Shown here in pieces: positions 52,361 through 61,968 of a stretch of DNA of 64,000 bases; the first letter of the stretch is position 1; each line of letters begins with the position of its first letter. A program made the position numbers and the translations under genes. The notes under the pieces were generated by a model. It saw only the letters and a list, made by a program, of their open reading frames with translations, did not search any database and was not told the origin of the DNA. The DNA lies in NCBI GenBank assembly GCA_964406705.1, contig CAYOSS010000001.1, forward strand, positions 58,496-122,495, written 5' to 3'. The DNA is from CAZRRV01 sp964406705. Its GTDB lineage: Bacteria; Bacillota; Clostridia; Oscillospirales; Acutalibacteraceae.

Positions 52361-52505
52361 AACCGTGCCGTACCGTGCCAACCGTGCGCGGGAAAGCCTG
52401 ATTTTGGCACACTTGGCACACTTTGGCACACTTAAATTTTCGTACCGTGCCGCCACGAACCCGCATAATACCTGGCTTCGTGAGCATTTTGGCACCGTTG
52501 CACCG
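52361..52505. repeat. Cluster of TTGGCAC/GTGCCAA repeats after the primase remnant
   Basis: TTGGCAC occurs at 52404, 52413, 52423 and 52499 and its inverse at 52375; further CCGTGC motifs fill the spaces. They may be decayed iterons of a mobile-element origin. The remaining 52506-52793 is partly AT-rich, contains a small GGGGCT-GAG-AGCCCC hairpin near 52660, and no gene I can support. Confidence 0.55.
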
Positions 52506-52793
52506 TAAAATCCCGAAAAACCAAAACTATATAAAACGTGCCTTTTTGCAGCCCAAATCAAGCCAACCCATGGGCTAAACGGCTATATTTATTTTACTTT
52601 TGAAAATCGCGATTTTAGTGTACAACGGTAAAATGTACCCCTATAATTGGGTGGAATATTGGGGGCTGAGAGCCCCGGAGAGGAGGGCTGAGAGCTGACC
52701 GGGAGCCGGGAGTTCATCGCCGACTGCCGGGACTGCCCCGGTCCGCTTACCCGAAAAAGGGGAACGGGCCGCCGAAAATTCCCCCGGTGCCGC

Positions 52794-52823
52794 TTGACAA
52801 CCCCCGCCGCGCCGGGTTATAAT
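52794..52823 (+). promoter_or_regulatory. Sigma-A promoter of the sialidase-like gene
   Basis: TTGACA (52794-52799), 18 bases, TATAAT (52818-52823), 24 bases before the start codon. Confidence 0.8.
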
Positions 52824-52847
52824 ACCCGATGTAAAGGAGGTAATTTT

Positions 52848-54002
52848 ATGGCTGATTGTAAACCCGCTTTGCCCACGTCCGCGCAGCTCGCGGCGGACAG
52901 GAGCCTCTTTCCCGTGTGGGACCCGGACGTCCCCTTCCCGTCGGAGCGCGAAATGCCCGACCCGGCGGTCGTGACCCACATCACGGTCGAGCGCGCCAAG
53001 GAGGACGGCTACCACTATCTCCACGAGGCGACCGTGGCGTATCACGCCGGGCGGTACTACGCGGCATTCGCCAATCACCCGACGGAGGAACGGGGCGACT
53101 ACGACGAGCTGATTCGCGGGTGCGTATCCGATGACGCGGTACATTGGAGCGAGCCGGAGGTGTGGCTTGCCGCGCCCGCATACGGTGCGACGTCGTTCAA
53201 TCACCCGCTGCTTGTGGAACACGACGGGACGCTCTACGGTTTCTTTGTGAGCTGGCGTGAGGCGCATTACCCCTGCACGGAGATTTTCACGCTAAACGAC
53301 GATACGGGGGAATGGGTGTGGCACCCCGAATCCGCGCTGCGGGGGTTCGTCCCCTTCTGCACGCCGCAAAAGATGCCAGACGCCAACTGGGTCCTGGGCG
53401 GCGAACACCACTGGTACGAAGCGGCGGTGGCCGTTAGCGACGGGGACGACTTCCTCCGCTGGCGTATGACCGACATACCCCGCCCCGCCGGGATCGAGCT
53501 TATGTTCCCGGAAAGCGCCGTCGTGGTGGACGGGGAGCGGCTGCTTGTGGTCTGCAGACCGCTTGGCTCGTCGTGCCGGGATATCTCCAAGGGTTCCCTT
53601 ACGGCGGCGGTGGCGGAAAGCCCGGACTGCGGCAAGAGCTGGTCCCCGCTGAAAATCAGCAACTTCCCCCTCTCCTGCAGCGCGCCTTTCGCCGGGAAGC
53701 TCAGCACGGGGCAGAATTACCTTATCACCAACAGCCTCGAGGCCGGGCGCACCCTCCTCTCTATAGCGGTGACGGGTAAGAACGGCGGACTTTTCCGCAA
53801 AATATACGCGGTGAGGCGGGGCGAGTGGCCCGCGATACGCTACTACGTCGGGTACGGAGCGCCGCAGGCCGGTCAGCCCACGATGTACGCCTACCCCGGC
53901 GCCATAGAGCGCGAGGGCAAGCTGTACGTCATCTATTCGGTCGGCAAGGAGGACTGCGCGCTCACGGTGATCCCCGTCGAGGCGCTGGAGTGCGGGGATT
54001 AA
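52848..54002 (+). CDS. Sialidase-superfamily (BNR/Asp-box propeller) protein
   Basis: A 384-residue cytoplasmic beta-propeller. An Asp-box is visible at ESPDCGKSWSPLKIS, and YHYLHEATVAYHAGRYYAAF, WSEPEVWL and YPGAIEREGKLYVIYSVG are blade-like repeats as in exo-sialidase-like and related glycosidases. Without the Arg triad clearly placed, true sialidase activity is uncertain; other six-blade glycosidases fit too. No signal peptide. AAAGGAGG lies 7 bases before ATG 52848. Confidence 0.6.
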   Translation: MADCKPALPTSAQLAADRSLFPVWDPDVPFPSEREMPDPAVVTHITVERAKEDGYHYLHEATVAYHAGRYYAAFANHPTEERGDYDELIRGCVSDDAVHWSEPEVWLAAPAYGATSFNHPLLVEHDGTLYGFFVSWREAHYPCTEIFTLNDDTGEWVWHPESALRGFVPFCTPQKMPDANWVLGGEHHWYEAAVAVSDGDDFLRWRMTDIPRPAGIELMFPESAVVVDGERLLVVCRPLGSSCRDISKGSLTAAVAESPDCGKSWSPLKISNFPLSCSAPFAGKLSTGQNYLITNSLEAGRTLLSIAVTGKNGGLFRKIYAVRRGEWPAIRYYVGYGAPQAGQPTMYAYPGAIEREGKLYVIYSVGKEDCALTVIPVEALECGD

Positions 54003-54045
54003 ACGCTTTAAGGCGCGGCGCCGGGGAAGGAGACGCAAATTTCAG

Positions 54046-54074
54046 TTGACCGCGAGCCCGCTCGGTGGTATAAT
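54046..54074 (+). promoter_or_regulatory. Sigma-A promoter of the LCP-murI gene run
   Basis: TTGACC (54046-54051), 17 bases, TATAAT (54069-54074), 34 bases before the LCP start. The following genes through metH are tightly spaced and may share it. Confidence 0.8.
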
Positions 54075-54108
54075 ACAATGAATAAGACCAGCTTTGGGAG
54101 CGGTGCTG

Positions 54109-55161
54109 ATGGCGAGGAAGAGCGCATACAAAATATCCGGCAAGCTTAAGAAACGGCGGCAGAGGCTGACCGTCATTAACGTGGCGTTGTCCGTGGTGCT
54201 GGGCGTGTCGGTGCTGGCGACGGCATTCTTGGGGACGGTATGGTTCGCGTTCGGGGATATGGTGCAGACCGACATACCGGACGACACGTCCGACCTCGGC
54301 ATAGTTTCCTTCCCGGAAATGCGGGAGGGCATTCGCAATATCGCTCTGTTCGGCGTGGACGCGCGGGAGCAGGACTCCACTCTCGGCAACGCGGACACCA
54401 TTATGGTGCTCTCCATCAACACCAAAGCCAAGACGGCGAAGCTTGTTTCCATTTTGCGGGACAGCTATGTCCCCATCAAGGGCTACGGCACGAGGAAAAT
54501 CAACGCGGCCTACCTGAACGGCGGGCCCGTCCTCGCGATAAACACCATTAACCGCAATTTCGGGCTCGACATCACCGACTATGTTACGGTGAACTTCCTG
54601 ATGCTGGCGGAGCTGATAGACGAGGTCGGCGGGATCGACGTGGAAATAACCGAGGCGGAGCGCGGGGAGATCAACCGCATTATCCCCTGGGACGAGGTGA
54701 ACGTCCCCTACGAGATCGAGTTTTTGGATCACGCGGGACTGGTGCATATGAACGGTGCCCAGGCGCTGATGTACGCGAGGATCCGTTATATAGACGGCGA
54801 CCAGGCGAGGAGCGAACGGCAGGCCAAGGTGCTGAACCTTATGCTCGAGAAGGTCAAGAAGATGAGCATCACGAAGTACCCCGGAATGCTCAAAACCGCG
54901 ATGGGCAACGTGGAGACATCCCTCAGCTATACCGAAATCCTCTCTTACGCCCCCCTGATAGCGGACCTCGGTACTATGGAGCATACCTACGTTCCCGACG
55001 AGAGCAAGGACAAGAACGTCAGCGGCGGGCTGTACGGCGCGAACGGCGCCTGGGTTTGGCGCTACGACATAGACGCTGCCGCCGACAGGATCCACGACTT
55101 CCTCTACGGCGACGGTGAGGAGGTCTCGAGCGGCGTTTCCTCTACGGGGAGAGCGTATTAG
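54109..55161 (+). CDS. LytR-CpsA-Psr (LCP) family glycopolymer ligase
   Basis: A 350-residue LCP protein: basic cytoplasmic N-terminus, one membrane helix (VALSVVLGVSVLATAFLGTVW), then the LCP domain with GVDAREQDSTLGNADTIMV, the phosphate-binding Arg/Lys region SILRDSYVPIKGYGTRKINA and MYARIRYIDGDQARSERQ. LCP enzymes attach teichoic acids or capsule to peptidoglycan at the outer face of the membrane. ATG 54109 with GGGAGCGG upstream is chosen over a GTG-type start five codons earlier. The murI start follows its stop by one base. Confidence 0.92.
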   Translation: MARKSAYKISGKLKKRRQRLTVINVALSVVLGVSVLATAFLGTVWFAFGDMVQTDIPDDTSDLGIVSFPEMREGIRNIALFGVDAREQDSTLGNADTIMVLSINTKAKTAKLVSILRDSYVPIKGYGTRKINAAYLNGGPVLAINTINRNFGLDITDYVTVNFLMLAELIDEVGGIDVEITEAERGEINRIIPWDEVNVPYEIEFLDHAGLVHMNGAQALMYARIRYIDGDQARSERQAKVLNLMLEKVKKMSITKYPGMLKTAMGNVETSLSYTEILSYAPLIADLGTMEHTYVPDESKDKNVSGGLYGANGAWVWRYDIDAAADRIHDFLYGDGEEVSSGVSSTGRAY

Positions 55162-55162
55162 C

Positions 55163-55987
55163 GTGGACGGGCGAGCTATCGGGGTGTTCGACTCCGGGCT
55201 GGGCGGACTTACCGTCGTGGGCAAAATCGCCGCTCTGCTGCCGGGGGAGGATATAGTCTACTTCGGCGATACTGGGCGGGTCCCCTACGGCAACAGGAGC
55301 GCGGGGACTATAGAGCAGTACGCCGTGGAGGACGAGAGGTTCTTATTAAAGCAGGGAGTGAAGTTAGTCGTCGCGGCGTGCGGGACCGTGAGCTCCGTAG
55401 CCCCCTATACGGGTGATATTCTGCCGGTGCCGTTTATTGGTGTGGTAGAGCCGGCGGCGAGGGCGGCGGCGGCCGCTACCCGGAACGGGCGAGTGGGCGT
55501 TATCGGCACGGGGGCGACCATTAAGAGCGGCGCTTTCCGGCGCGGCGTGGAGAAGTACCGCCCCGGGGCGAGGGTGTTCGACGAGGCTTGCCCCCTGTTC
55601 GTGCCGCTTGTGGAGGCGGGCTGGATAGACAGAAACGACGCCGTCACCGTTGAGACCGCCAGACGTTATCTCGCGCCGCTCGTAGCAGAGCGCATAGACA
55701 CCCTCATAATGGGTTGCACCCACTACCCCGTTTTGCGGGACATCATAGCCGACATTATGGGCGAGGGAGTGACGCTTATTAACCCCGGAGAATGGGTAGC
55801 GAAGCGGGTAAAGGCGGTGCTCGGGGAGCGGGAAATGCTCTGCGGGCGCGACACCGGCGGGAAGTGCCGGTTCTACGTCAGCGACCTTACGGATACATTC
55901 GGCGAGGTGGCGCGGGTGCTGTTGGGCTACCCCGTGGAGGGGGACGTGAAGAAAATCGATTTGAGGGATTACGGGGAAAATGCGTGA
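55163..55987 (+). CDS. murI: Glutamate racemase
   Basis: A 274-residue MurI that makes D-glutamate for peptidoglycan. IGVFDSGLGGLTVVG, GDTGRVPYGNRS, and the two catalytic Cys in VVAACGTVSS and IMGCTHYP are present; the first reads CGTVSS instead of the common CNTAS. GTG 55163 lies after GGGGAGAG in the end of the LCP gene. It overlaps the next gene by 8 bases. Confidence 0.93.
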   Translation: MDGRAIGVFDSGLGGLTVVGKIAALLPGEDIVYFGDTGRVPYGNRSAGTIEQYAVEDERFLLKQGVKLVVAACGTVSSVAPYTGDILPVPFIGVVEPAARAAAAATRNGRVGVIGTGATIKSGAFRRGVEKYRPGARVFDEACPLFVPLVEAGWIDRNDAVTVETARRYLAPLVAERIDTLIMGCTHYPVLRDIIADIMGEGVTLINPGEWVAKRVKAVLGEREMLCGRDTGGKCRFYVSDLTDTFGEVARVLLGYPVEGDVKKIDLRDYGENA

Positions 55988-56417
55988 CGTTTCAATCAAT
56001 CTGAAGGGTACCCACCGCGACGGCAAGGACTGCGACGTGCTGGAATACTTCACCACGGGCAAATTCGCCTGCAAGGACGGGAAGTACCTCATCGAGTACG
56101 ATGAAAGCGTGCCTATGGGCGTCGCGGGGGCAAAGGGCGTTGTCCGCGTGGAGAGCGACAGGCGGGTCATACTCCAGCATTCGGGAGCGATGAAGTCCAG
56201 GCTAATAGTGGAAAAGGGCAAGCGCAACCTCTGCCACTACGATATGGAGTTCGGTGCGGCGATGTTCGGGGTGTTCGGCGAGGTCATAGAGAACTCCCTT
56301 TCAGCGAGCGGCGGTAGGCTCCGTCTTTCCTACACGCTTGACTTTAACAGCAACCTCATTTGCGAGAACGAGCTTGAAATTTCCGTAAAGGAGGACGAAC
56401 CTTGCGATCTGTTGTAG
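55980..56417 (+). CDS. DUF1934 (YwiB-like) beta-barrel protein
   Basis: A 145-residue protein of the YwiB/DUF1934 family, a small calycin-like barrel, seen from LKGTHRDGKDCDVLEYFTTG and LSYTLDFNSNLICENELEIS. Function unknown. As in other Firmicutes it stands directly before argS, overlapping it by 16 bases; this linkage is conserved although unexplained. Confidence 0.82.
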   Translation: MRDVSINLKGTHRDGKDCDVLEYFTTGKFACKDGKYLIEYDESVPMGVAGAKGVVRVESDRRVILQHSGAMKSRLIVEKGKRNLCHYDMEFGAAMFGVFGEVIENSLSASGGRLRLSYTLDFNSNLICENELEISVKEDEPCDLL

Positions 56418-58084
56418 AGGAGACGGAACGCGCCATCTGCGAGGCTGTCCGAGGAGCCGCGAGACGGGCTATGGGCGACGGCGCTTTGCCGGCTGTAGAT
56501 GAGCTGCCCGACTTTACCATAGAGATTCCGGCTGAGAGGGCACACGGGGACTACGCGGTGAACGCCGCCCTGGTCTGGGCGAAGGTTTTCCGCAAGCCGC
56601 CGAGGGTAATCGCGGAAGCATTGATATCTCACCTTGACTACGGCGATATACCCGTGGAAAAGGCGGAGGCGGCGGGCCCCGGGTTCGTCAATTTCTTCTT
56701 ATCGGGAAAATTCTACTCCGACGTCCTGAGCGAGGTACTGCGCGAGGGGCCCGATTACGGCAAAAGCGACTACGGCGCCGGGCAAAAGGTTATGGTGGAG
56801 TTTGTCTCCGCGAACCCGACGGGCCCTATGCACATCGGCAACGCGAGGGGCGGAGCGCTCGGTGACTGCCTCGCGGGAGTGCTCCAGCGGGCGGGGTACG
56901 ACGTCACGCGGGAGTTCTACGTGAACGACGCCGGGAACCAGATAATGAAGTTCGGCGAGTCGCTGGAAGTCCGGTACCTGCAAATTTACGACCCCTCCGC
57001 TCCCTTTCCCGAGGACGGTTACCACGGGGAGGACATAACCGAGAGGGCGAAGGGCTTCGCGGAAAAGTACGGGGACGCGTATCTGACCTCTTCGCCCGAG
57101 GAACGCCGCCGGGCGCTCACCGATTACGCTTTGCCCCTTAACATAGCCGGTCTAAAGGAGGATTTGGCCGAGTACCGCATAAACTACGACGTGTGGTTCA
57201 GGGAATCCTCCCTGTACGCGAGCGGCGAGGTTGACGCGCTGTTAGATAAGATGCGTTCCCTGGGGCTCACATACGAGAAGGACGGGGCGCTTTGGTACAA
57301 GGCCACGGAGCACGGCGGCGAGAAGGACGAAGTCCTGGTCCGCGCCAACGGCAACCCGACCTATTTCGCGGCGGATATAGCCTACCACGTGAACAAATTC
57401 CAAAAGCGCGGGTTCGACCGGGTCATTAACATATGGGGCGCGGATCACCACGGGCACGTGGCGCGGCTCAAAGGAGCTCTCGACGCGGTGGGGGTGGACA
57501 GCTCCCGGCTTGACATAGTGCTGATGCAGCTTGTGCGGGTCACCAGCAACGGCGAAGTGGTAAAAGTTTCCAAGAGGACGGGGAAATCCATCTCGCTCAA
57601 GACCCTGCTCGACGAGGTCCCCGTTGACGCCGCGCGGTTTATCTTCAATTCCAAAGAACCCAACACGCACCTCGAGTTCGACCTCGATCTCGCCGTGGAG
57701 CAGTCCTCCGAGAACCCGGTTTACTACGTGCAGTACGCCCACGCGAGAATATGCAGCATATTGCGGCAGGCGGGCGAGGATTTGGCCTCCCCCGCCGGCG
57801 AGGGCTACGATCTGCTGTCCTCCCCCGAAGAGCGGGAGCTGATCCGCCATTTATCCCTGCTCGGCGGGGAGATTATCGCTGCGGCCAAGAGTTACGATTC
57901 CGCGCGGCTCACCCGCTACGTCTACAACCTCGCGACACTGTTTCACAAGTTCTACAACGCCCGCCGCGTCCTCTGCGACGATCCCGCCTTACGCGGCGCG
58001 AGGCTTGACCTCTGCCGGGCGAGCGCGGTGGTCATTGAGAACGTCCTCGGCGTGCTCAAAATAGACGCGCCGCAAACGATGTAG
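56402..58084 (+). CDS. argS: Arginyl-tRNA synthetase
   Basis: A 560-residue class I synthetase: ArgS-type N-terminal domain, HIGN (PTGPMHIGNARGGALGD) in place of HIGH, and the KMSKS-equivalent VSKRTGKSISL, with a C-terminal DALR anticodon-binding domain. TTG 56402 is the start; AAAGGAGG lies 7 bases before it inside the DUF1934 gene. Confidence 0.96.
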   Translation: MRSVVEETERAICEAVRGAARRAMGDGALPAVDELPDFTIEIPAERAHGDYAVNAALVWAKVFRKPPRVIAEALISHLDYGDIPVEKAEAAGPGFVNFFLSGKFYSDVLSEVLREGPDYGKSDYGAGQKVMVEFVSANPTGPMHIGNARGGALGDCLAGVLQRAGYDVTREFYVNDAGNQIMKFGESLEVRYLQIYDPSAPFPEDGYHGEDITERAKGFAEKYGDAYLTSSPEERRRALTDYALPLNIAGLKEDLAEYRINYDVWFRESSLYASGEVDALLDKMRSLGLTYEKDGALWYKATEHGGEKDEVLVRANGNPTYFAADIAYHVNKFQKRGFDRVINIWGADHHGHVARLKGALDAVGVDSSRLDIVLMQLVRVTSNGEVVKVSKRTGKSISLKTLLDEVPVDAARFIFNSKEPNTHLEFDLDLAVEQSSENPVYYVQYAHARICSILRQAGEDLASPAGEGYDLLSSPEERELIRHLSLLGGEIIAAAKSYDSARLTRYVYNLATLFHKFYNARRVLCDDPALRGARLDLCRASAVVIENVLGVLKIDAPQTM

Positions 58085-58125
58085 TTTTCAGGTTTTCCGG
58101 CTATCCTTACATCCGGGGTGTCAGA

Positions 58126-59004
58126 ATGAAATTAAGCGAGCTCTTCCGCCAGGAAATACCCACCTTGTCTTTCGAGGTGTTCCCGCCCAAAAGCGGGGAT
58201 TCTTTGTCGAGCGTCAGGGAGGTTACGCGGGAAATAGCGGGACTGCGGCCCGATTTTATGAGCGTCACATACGGCGCGTCGGGCAGCACCGGAGCGTATA
58301 CGCTGGATATAGCGCGGGAGCTGACTAAAGAGTGCGGGGTCACCGCTATAGCGCATCTCACCTGCGTCACCGCGACAAAGGAGAGCGTCTCCCGACAGCT
58401 TGCCGCGATGAAGGCCGCGGGCGTGGAGAATGTTCTCGCGCTGCGGGGGGATTTGCCCGCCGGGTTCACACTGAACGGCGATACACATTACCGGCACGCG
58501 AGCGAGCTAGTGGACGAGATACTGCGTTACTCGGATTTCTGTGTGGGCGGGGCGTGCTACCCGGAGTGTCACCCCGAGTCGCCGGACGTTGATACCGATA
58601 TTATGCGCTTAAAGGAAAAGGCGGATCGCGGGTGCTCTTTCCTCACTACTCAGATGTTCTTCGACAACGGAGTCTTCTACCGCTTTCTCGAAAGGGCCCG
58701 CGCCGCCGGGATAACGGTGCCCATAGTGGCGGGGATAATGCCCGTCACAAGCGCGGCGCAGGTCGCGAGGGTGATTTCCCTCTCCGGGTGCCGCCTGCCG
58801 AGTGAGTTTACCCGACTGGTTGATAAGTTCGGCGGCGACCCGGAGGCTATGTTCGAGGCGGGTGTGGCCTACGCGACGGCCCAGATAGCCGATCTGTTAG
58901 CGAGCGGCGTCAATAACATTCACATTTACACGATGAACCGCTACTCCGTCGCCTCCGCTATTAGGCGGAACTTCGCCCATATTATCCCCCCGCGTCAATG
59001 GTAA
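58126..59004 (+). CDS. metF: 5,10-methylenetetrahydrofolate reductase
   Basis: A 292-residue MetF barrel: SFEVFPPKSGD with the conserved Glu, DFMSVTYGASGS, and VENVLALRGDLP. It makes 5-methyl-THF for MetH. It overlaps the MetH reactivation gene by 7 bases, forming a methionine module with it and metH. No SAM riboswitch or S-box is visible in the 41 bases before it. Confidence 0.94.
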   Translation: MKLSELFRQEIPTLSFEVFPPKSGDSLSSVREVTREIAGLRPDFMSVTYGASGSTGAYTLDIARELTKECGVTAIAHLTCVTATKESVSRQLAAMKAAGVENVLALRGDLPAGFTLNGDTHYRHASELVDEILRYSDFCVGGACYPECHPESPDVDTDIMRLKEKADRGCSFLTTQMFFDNGVFYRFLERARAAGITVPIVAGIMPVTSAAQVARVISLSGCRLPSEFTRLVDKFGGDPEAMFEAGVAYATAQIADLLASGVNNIHIYTMNRYSVASAIRRNFAHIIPPRQW

Positions 59005-59594
59005 AGTACATCACCGCCGATACCCGGCGCTACCGGCTCGACAGGACCGAGGCGGCCCGCTACGCGGGAGGAAATCTCTCCGACAGCCGCTTCGCCGCCG
59101 TGATAGAGGAGTGCGAGGCGGAGCTTACTCCTCTGCTCTCTCCCTCTGCGTGCTATGAAACTTACCCCGTGTCGGTCACGGGCGAGGAGGTGTCGTTGGG
59201 GTTTACGGTCACTCGCTCACGGGACCTCGCCGGAAACCTCGCCGGGTGCGACAGCGTGATATTGCTCGCCGCGACGGTGGGGGCCGGTGCCGACAGGCTC
59301 CTGCAACGGTACAGCCGCCTCTCTCCTCTCAAAGCCGTGGCCGTGCAGGGGCTCGCCGCCGCCGCACTCGAGGGCTATTTGGACGCGCTCGAGGAGGAGT
59401 TGGTCGCTCCCTACGCCGTCTCAAAGCCCCGCTTCAGCCCGGGGTACGGGGACCTGCCGCTGTCACTTCAAGCGAACATCGAGCGGGCACTGTGCTTCGG
59501 CAAAATAGGGATCTCACTTACAAGCAGCGGAATGATGGTTCCCACCAAGTCCGTGACGGCGCTTTTGGGCGTTTCGGGAAGGACCGGTCAATGA
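58998..59594 (+). CDS. Stand-alone cobalamin-dependent methionine synthase reactivation protein
   Basis: A 198-residue protein equivalent to the C-terminal AdoMet-binding activation domain of MetH: the SAM motif is RFSPGYGDLP (RxxPGY), followed by LTSSGMMVPTKSVTALLG. It would re-methylate oxidised cob(II)alamin using AdoMet and an external reductant. In this genome it is split from MetH and placed between metF and metH, overlapping both (7 and 4 bases), so the three are made together. Confidence 0.88.
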   Translation: MVKYITADTRRYRLDRTEAARYAGGNLSDSRFAAVIEECEAELTPLLSPSACYETYPVSVTGEEVSLGFTVTRSRDLAGNLAGCDSVILLAATVGAGADRLLQRYSRLSPLKAVAVQGLAAAALEGYLDALEEELVAPYAVSKPRFSPGYGDLPLSLQANIERALCFGKIGISLTSSGMMVPTKSVTALLGVSGRTGQ

Positions 59595-61942
59595 ATATAC
59601 TCGAGAAAATCCGCCGGGAGCGGGTCTACTTTGACGGAAGCGCGGGGACTTATCTGCAGGAGCGGGGGTACGACGGCCAGCCTTTCGAGCTGAACCTCTC
59701 CGACCCGGACGCGGTTGCCGCCATGCACCGGGCCTACATCGCCGCCGGGTGCGACATACTGACGGCCAACACTTTCGGCCTCAGCCGGCTTAAATCGAAC
59801 GATGTTGCCCGTGTGGTTGACGCGGCGATATCCAACGCGAGGCGCGCCATAGCCGATGAGAATCCGCGGAGGGATATTTACATAGCCCTCGATATAGGCC
59901 CCACCGGGAAGCTGCTGAAACCCCTCGGTGACCTTGAATTTGAGGAAGCGGTATCGCTTTTCGCCGAAACGGTGAGAGCCGCCGGCGATAGGTGTGATCT
60001 GATACTCATCGAGACGCAAAACGACTGCCTCGAGACCAAAGCGGCGGTATTGGCGGCAAAGGAGAACTCCCGGCTGCCGGTATTCGTCTGCAACACCTAC
60101 GACGCCGGAGGAAAACTCCTCACGGGGGTCACTCCCCGGGCTATGGTGGCTATGTTGGAGGGGCTTGGCGTCGACGCGCTGGGCGTCAACTGCGGCGTGG
60201 GTCCCGATAAAATGCTCCCGGTGATACGGGAATACGCCGCGCACTCCTCCCTCCCGCTTATCGCGATGCCCAACGCGGGGCTTCCCGATATTGTGGACGG
60301 GCGCACCGTGTACAACGTCTCCCCGGAGAGTTTCGCGGAGGATATGCGCGCTTTGACCCTCGCCGGAGCGTCGATTTTGGGCGGGTGCTGCGGGACGTCG
60401 CCCGTATATATAGAGCGGCTGATCTCGGCTACCCGCTCCCTACCCCGGCCCGCTCTCACCGAGAAGCACGAGACAGTGGTGTCCTCCTACACTAAAGCGG
60501 TGCAATTTGCCGATAAGCCGCTGTTAATAGGCGAGCGGATCAACCCGACGGGCAAACCCAAGCTGAAGGAGGCGCTGCGTTGCGGCAATACGGATTACAT
60601 TTTACAGGAGGCGCTGCGCCAGCAGGAGGCGGGCGCGGATCTCCTCGACGTGAATGTCGGCTTGCCCGAGCTTGACGAGCGGGAGGTTCTTCCCCGCGTA
60701 GTGGCGGAGCTGCAGAGCGTCACGGACTTGCCGTTGCAGATTGACACCTCCAACCCCGACGCCATGGAGCGGGCTATGCGCGTGTACAACGGCAAGCCGA
60801 TGCTCAACTCCGTGAGCGGCAAAAATGAGGTTATGGCGCGGATATTCCCTCTTATGAAGAAATACGGCGGGGTCGCCGTTGCGCTGCTGTTGGACGACGA
60901 CGGAATCCCTCCGTCGGTGGAGGGCAGAATCGGGGTCGCGGAGAAGATACTTAGCGCCGCCGCCGAGTACGGCGTTTCGCCGGACAATTTGGTGTTCGAC
61001 CCGCTATGTATGGCGATCAGCGCGGATTCTGGGGCCGGGGCGCTGACGCTGCGGACCCTTCGCGAGCTGACGCGCCGGGGCTATAAGACTGTGATGGGGC
61101 TTTCCAACGTCTCGTTCGGTTTGCCCGCGAGGGAGCGGGTCAATTCCGCGTTCTTGGTAATGGCGCTGGAAGAAGGACTGTCCTCCGCCATAGTGAATCC
61201 CTTGAGCGACGCGCTGATGGGCTCGTACAGGGCGTTTATGGCGCTCTCTGCGCGGGATGAGAGGTGCGAGGAGTACATAGCCTTCGCCGGCGGGCAGGCC
61301 GTGGAGACCGCCCGGAGCGATGAAAAGGTTACCCTCAAGGACGCCGTCCTGCGAGGGCTTAAGGATTCCGCCGCCGACGCCGCGAAGGAGCTGCTTCAAA
61401 CCACCCCCGCGCTGCGGGTTATCGACGAGGAGATCATCCCAGCGCTGGACGAGGTAGGCAAGGGCTTCGAGCAAAAGACGGTTTACCTCCCCGGGCTGCT
61501 GATGAGCGCGGAAGCGGCCAAGGCGGCGTTCTCGGTGATAAACGATACGCTGAAGGACGCGGCTCCCCGCCGGGACTGCCCGCCCATAATCCTCGCCACG
61601 GTGCGCGGGGATATACACGATATAGGAAAAAACATCGTCCGCACCCTGTTGGAGAATTACGGCTTTCCCGTAAGCGATCTGGGCAAGGACGTCCCCGTGG
61701 AGCGGGTGGTGAACGAGACCGTGGCGGCGGGGGCAAAGTTAGTGGGCCTCAGCGCGCTGATGACTACCACCGTCCCCGCTATGGAGGAGACCGTGAAGGC
61801 CGTTCACGCGGCGCTTCCGGGCTGCAAAGTGGCCGTGGGCGGCGCGGTGCTGAACGAGGAGTACGCCCGGATGATCGGGGCGGACAAATACTGCCGCGAC
61901 GCGATGGAAACCGTCCGATACGCGGAGGAAATATTAGGTTAA
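59591..61942 (+). CDS. metH: Cobalamin-dependent methionine synthase lacking the activation domain
   Basis: A 783-residue MetH: homocysteine domain with zinc Cys in NCGVG and GGCCGTSP, pterin-binding barrel (IGERINPTGKPKLKEAL), cobalamin cap, and B12 domain with the lower-ligand His in GDIHDIGKNIV. The fourth, AdoMet-binding domain is encoded by the preceding gene. ATG 59591 forms ATGA with that gene's stop; a longer in-frame opening upstream is an overlap artefact. It transfers methyl from 5-methyl-THF to homocysteine. Confidence 0.95.
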   Translation: MNILEKIRRERVYFDGSAGTYLQERGYDGQPFELNLSDPDAVAAMHRAYIAAGCDILTANTFGLSRLKSNDVARVVDAAISNARRAIADENPRRDIYIALDIGPTGKLLKPLGDLEFEEAVSLFAETVRAAGDRCDLILIETQNDCLETKAAVLAAKENSRLPVFVCNTYDAGGKLLTGVTPRAMVAMLEGLGVDALGVNCGVGPDKMLPVIREYAAHSSLPLIAMPNAGLPDIVDGRTVYNVSPESFAEDMRALTLAGASILGGCCGTSPVYIERLISATRSLPRPALTEKHETVVSSYTKAVQFADKPLLIGERINPTGKPKLKEALRCGNTDYILQEALRQQEAGADLLDVNVGLPELDEREVLPRVVAELQSVTDLPLQIDTSNPDAMERAMRVYNGKPMLNSVSGKNEVMARIFPLMKKYGGVAVALLLDDDGIPPSVEGRIGVAEKILSAAAEYGVSPDNLVFDPLCMAISADSGAGALTLRTLRELTRRGYKTVMGLSNVSFGLPARERVNSAFLVMALEEGLSSAIVNPLSDALMGSYRAFMALSARDERCEEYIAFAGGQAVETARSDEKVTLKDAVLRGLKDSAADAAKELLQTTPALRVIDEEIIPALDEVGKGFEQKTVYLPGLLMSAEAAKAAFSVINDTLKDAAPRRDCPPIILATVRGDIHDIGKNIVRTLLENYGFPVSDLGKDVPVERVVNETVAAGAKLVGLSALMTTTVPAMEETVKAVHAALPGCKVAVGGAVLNEEYARMIGADKYCRDAMETVRYAEEILG

Positions 61943-61968
61943 TCATACACTGAAAGGGTGCAATTACA

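Noticed and set aside
53962..55224. 420-codon minus-strand open frame across the LCP gene
   Set aside because: The plus-strand LCP gene has motifs, promoter and ribosome site; the opposite frame has none.
58085..58125. Hairpin-like CCGG pair before metF considered as a terminator or SAM leader
   Set aside because: Only a 4-bp stem with no T run and too little space for a riboswitch.
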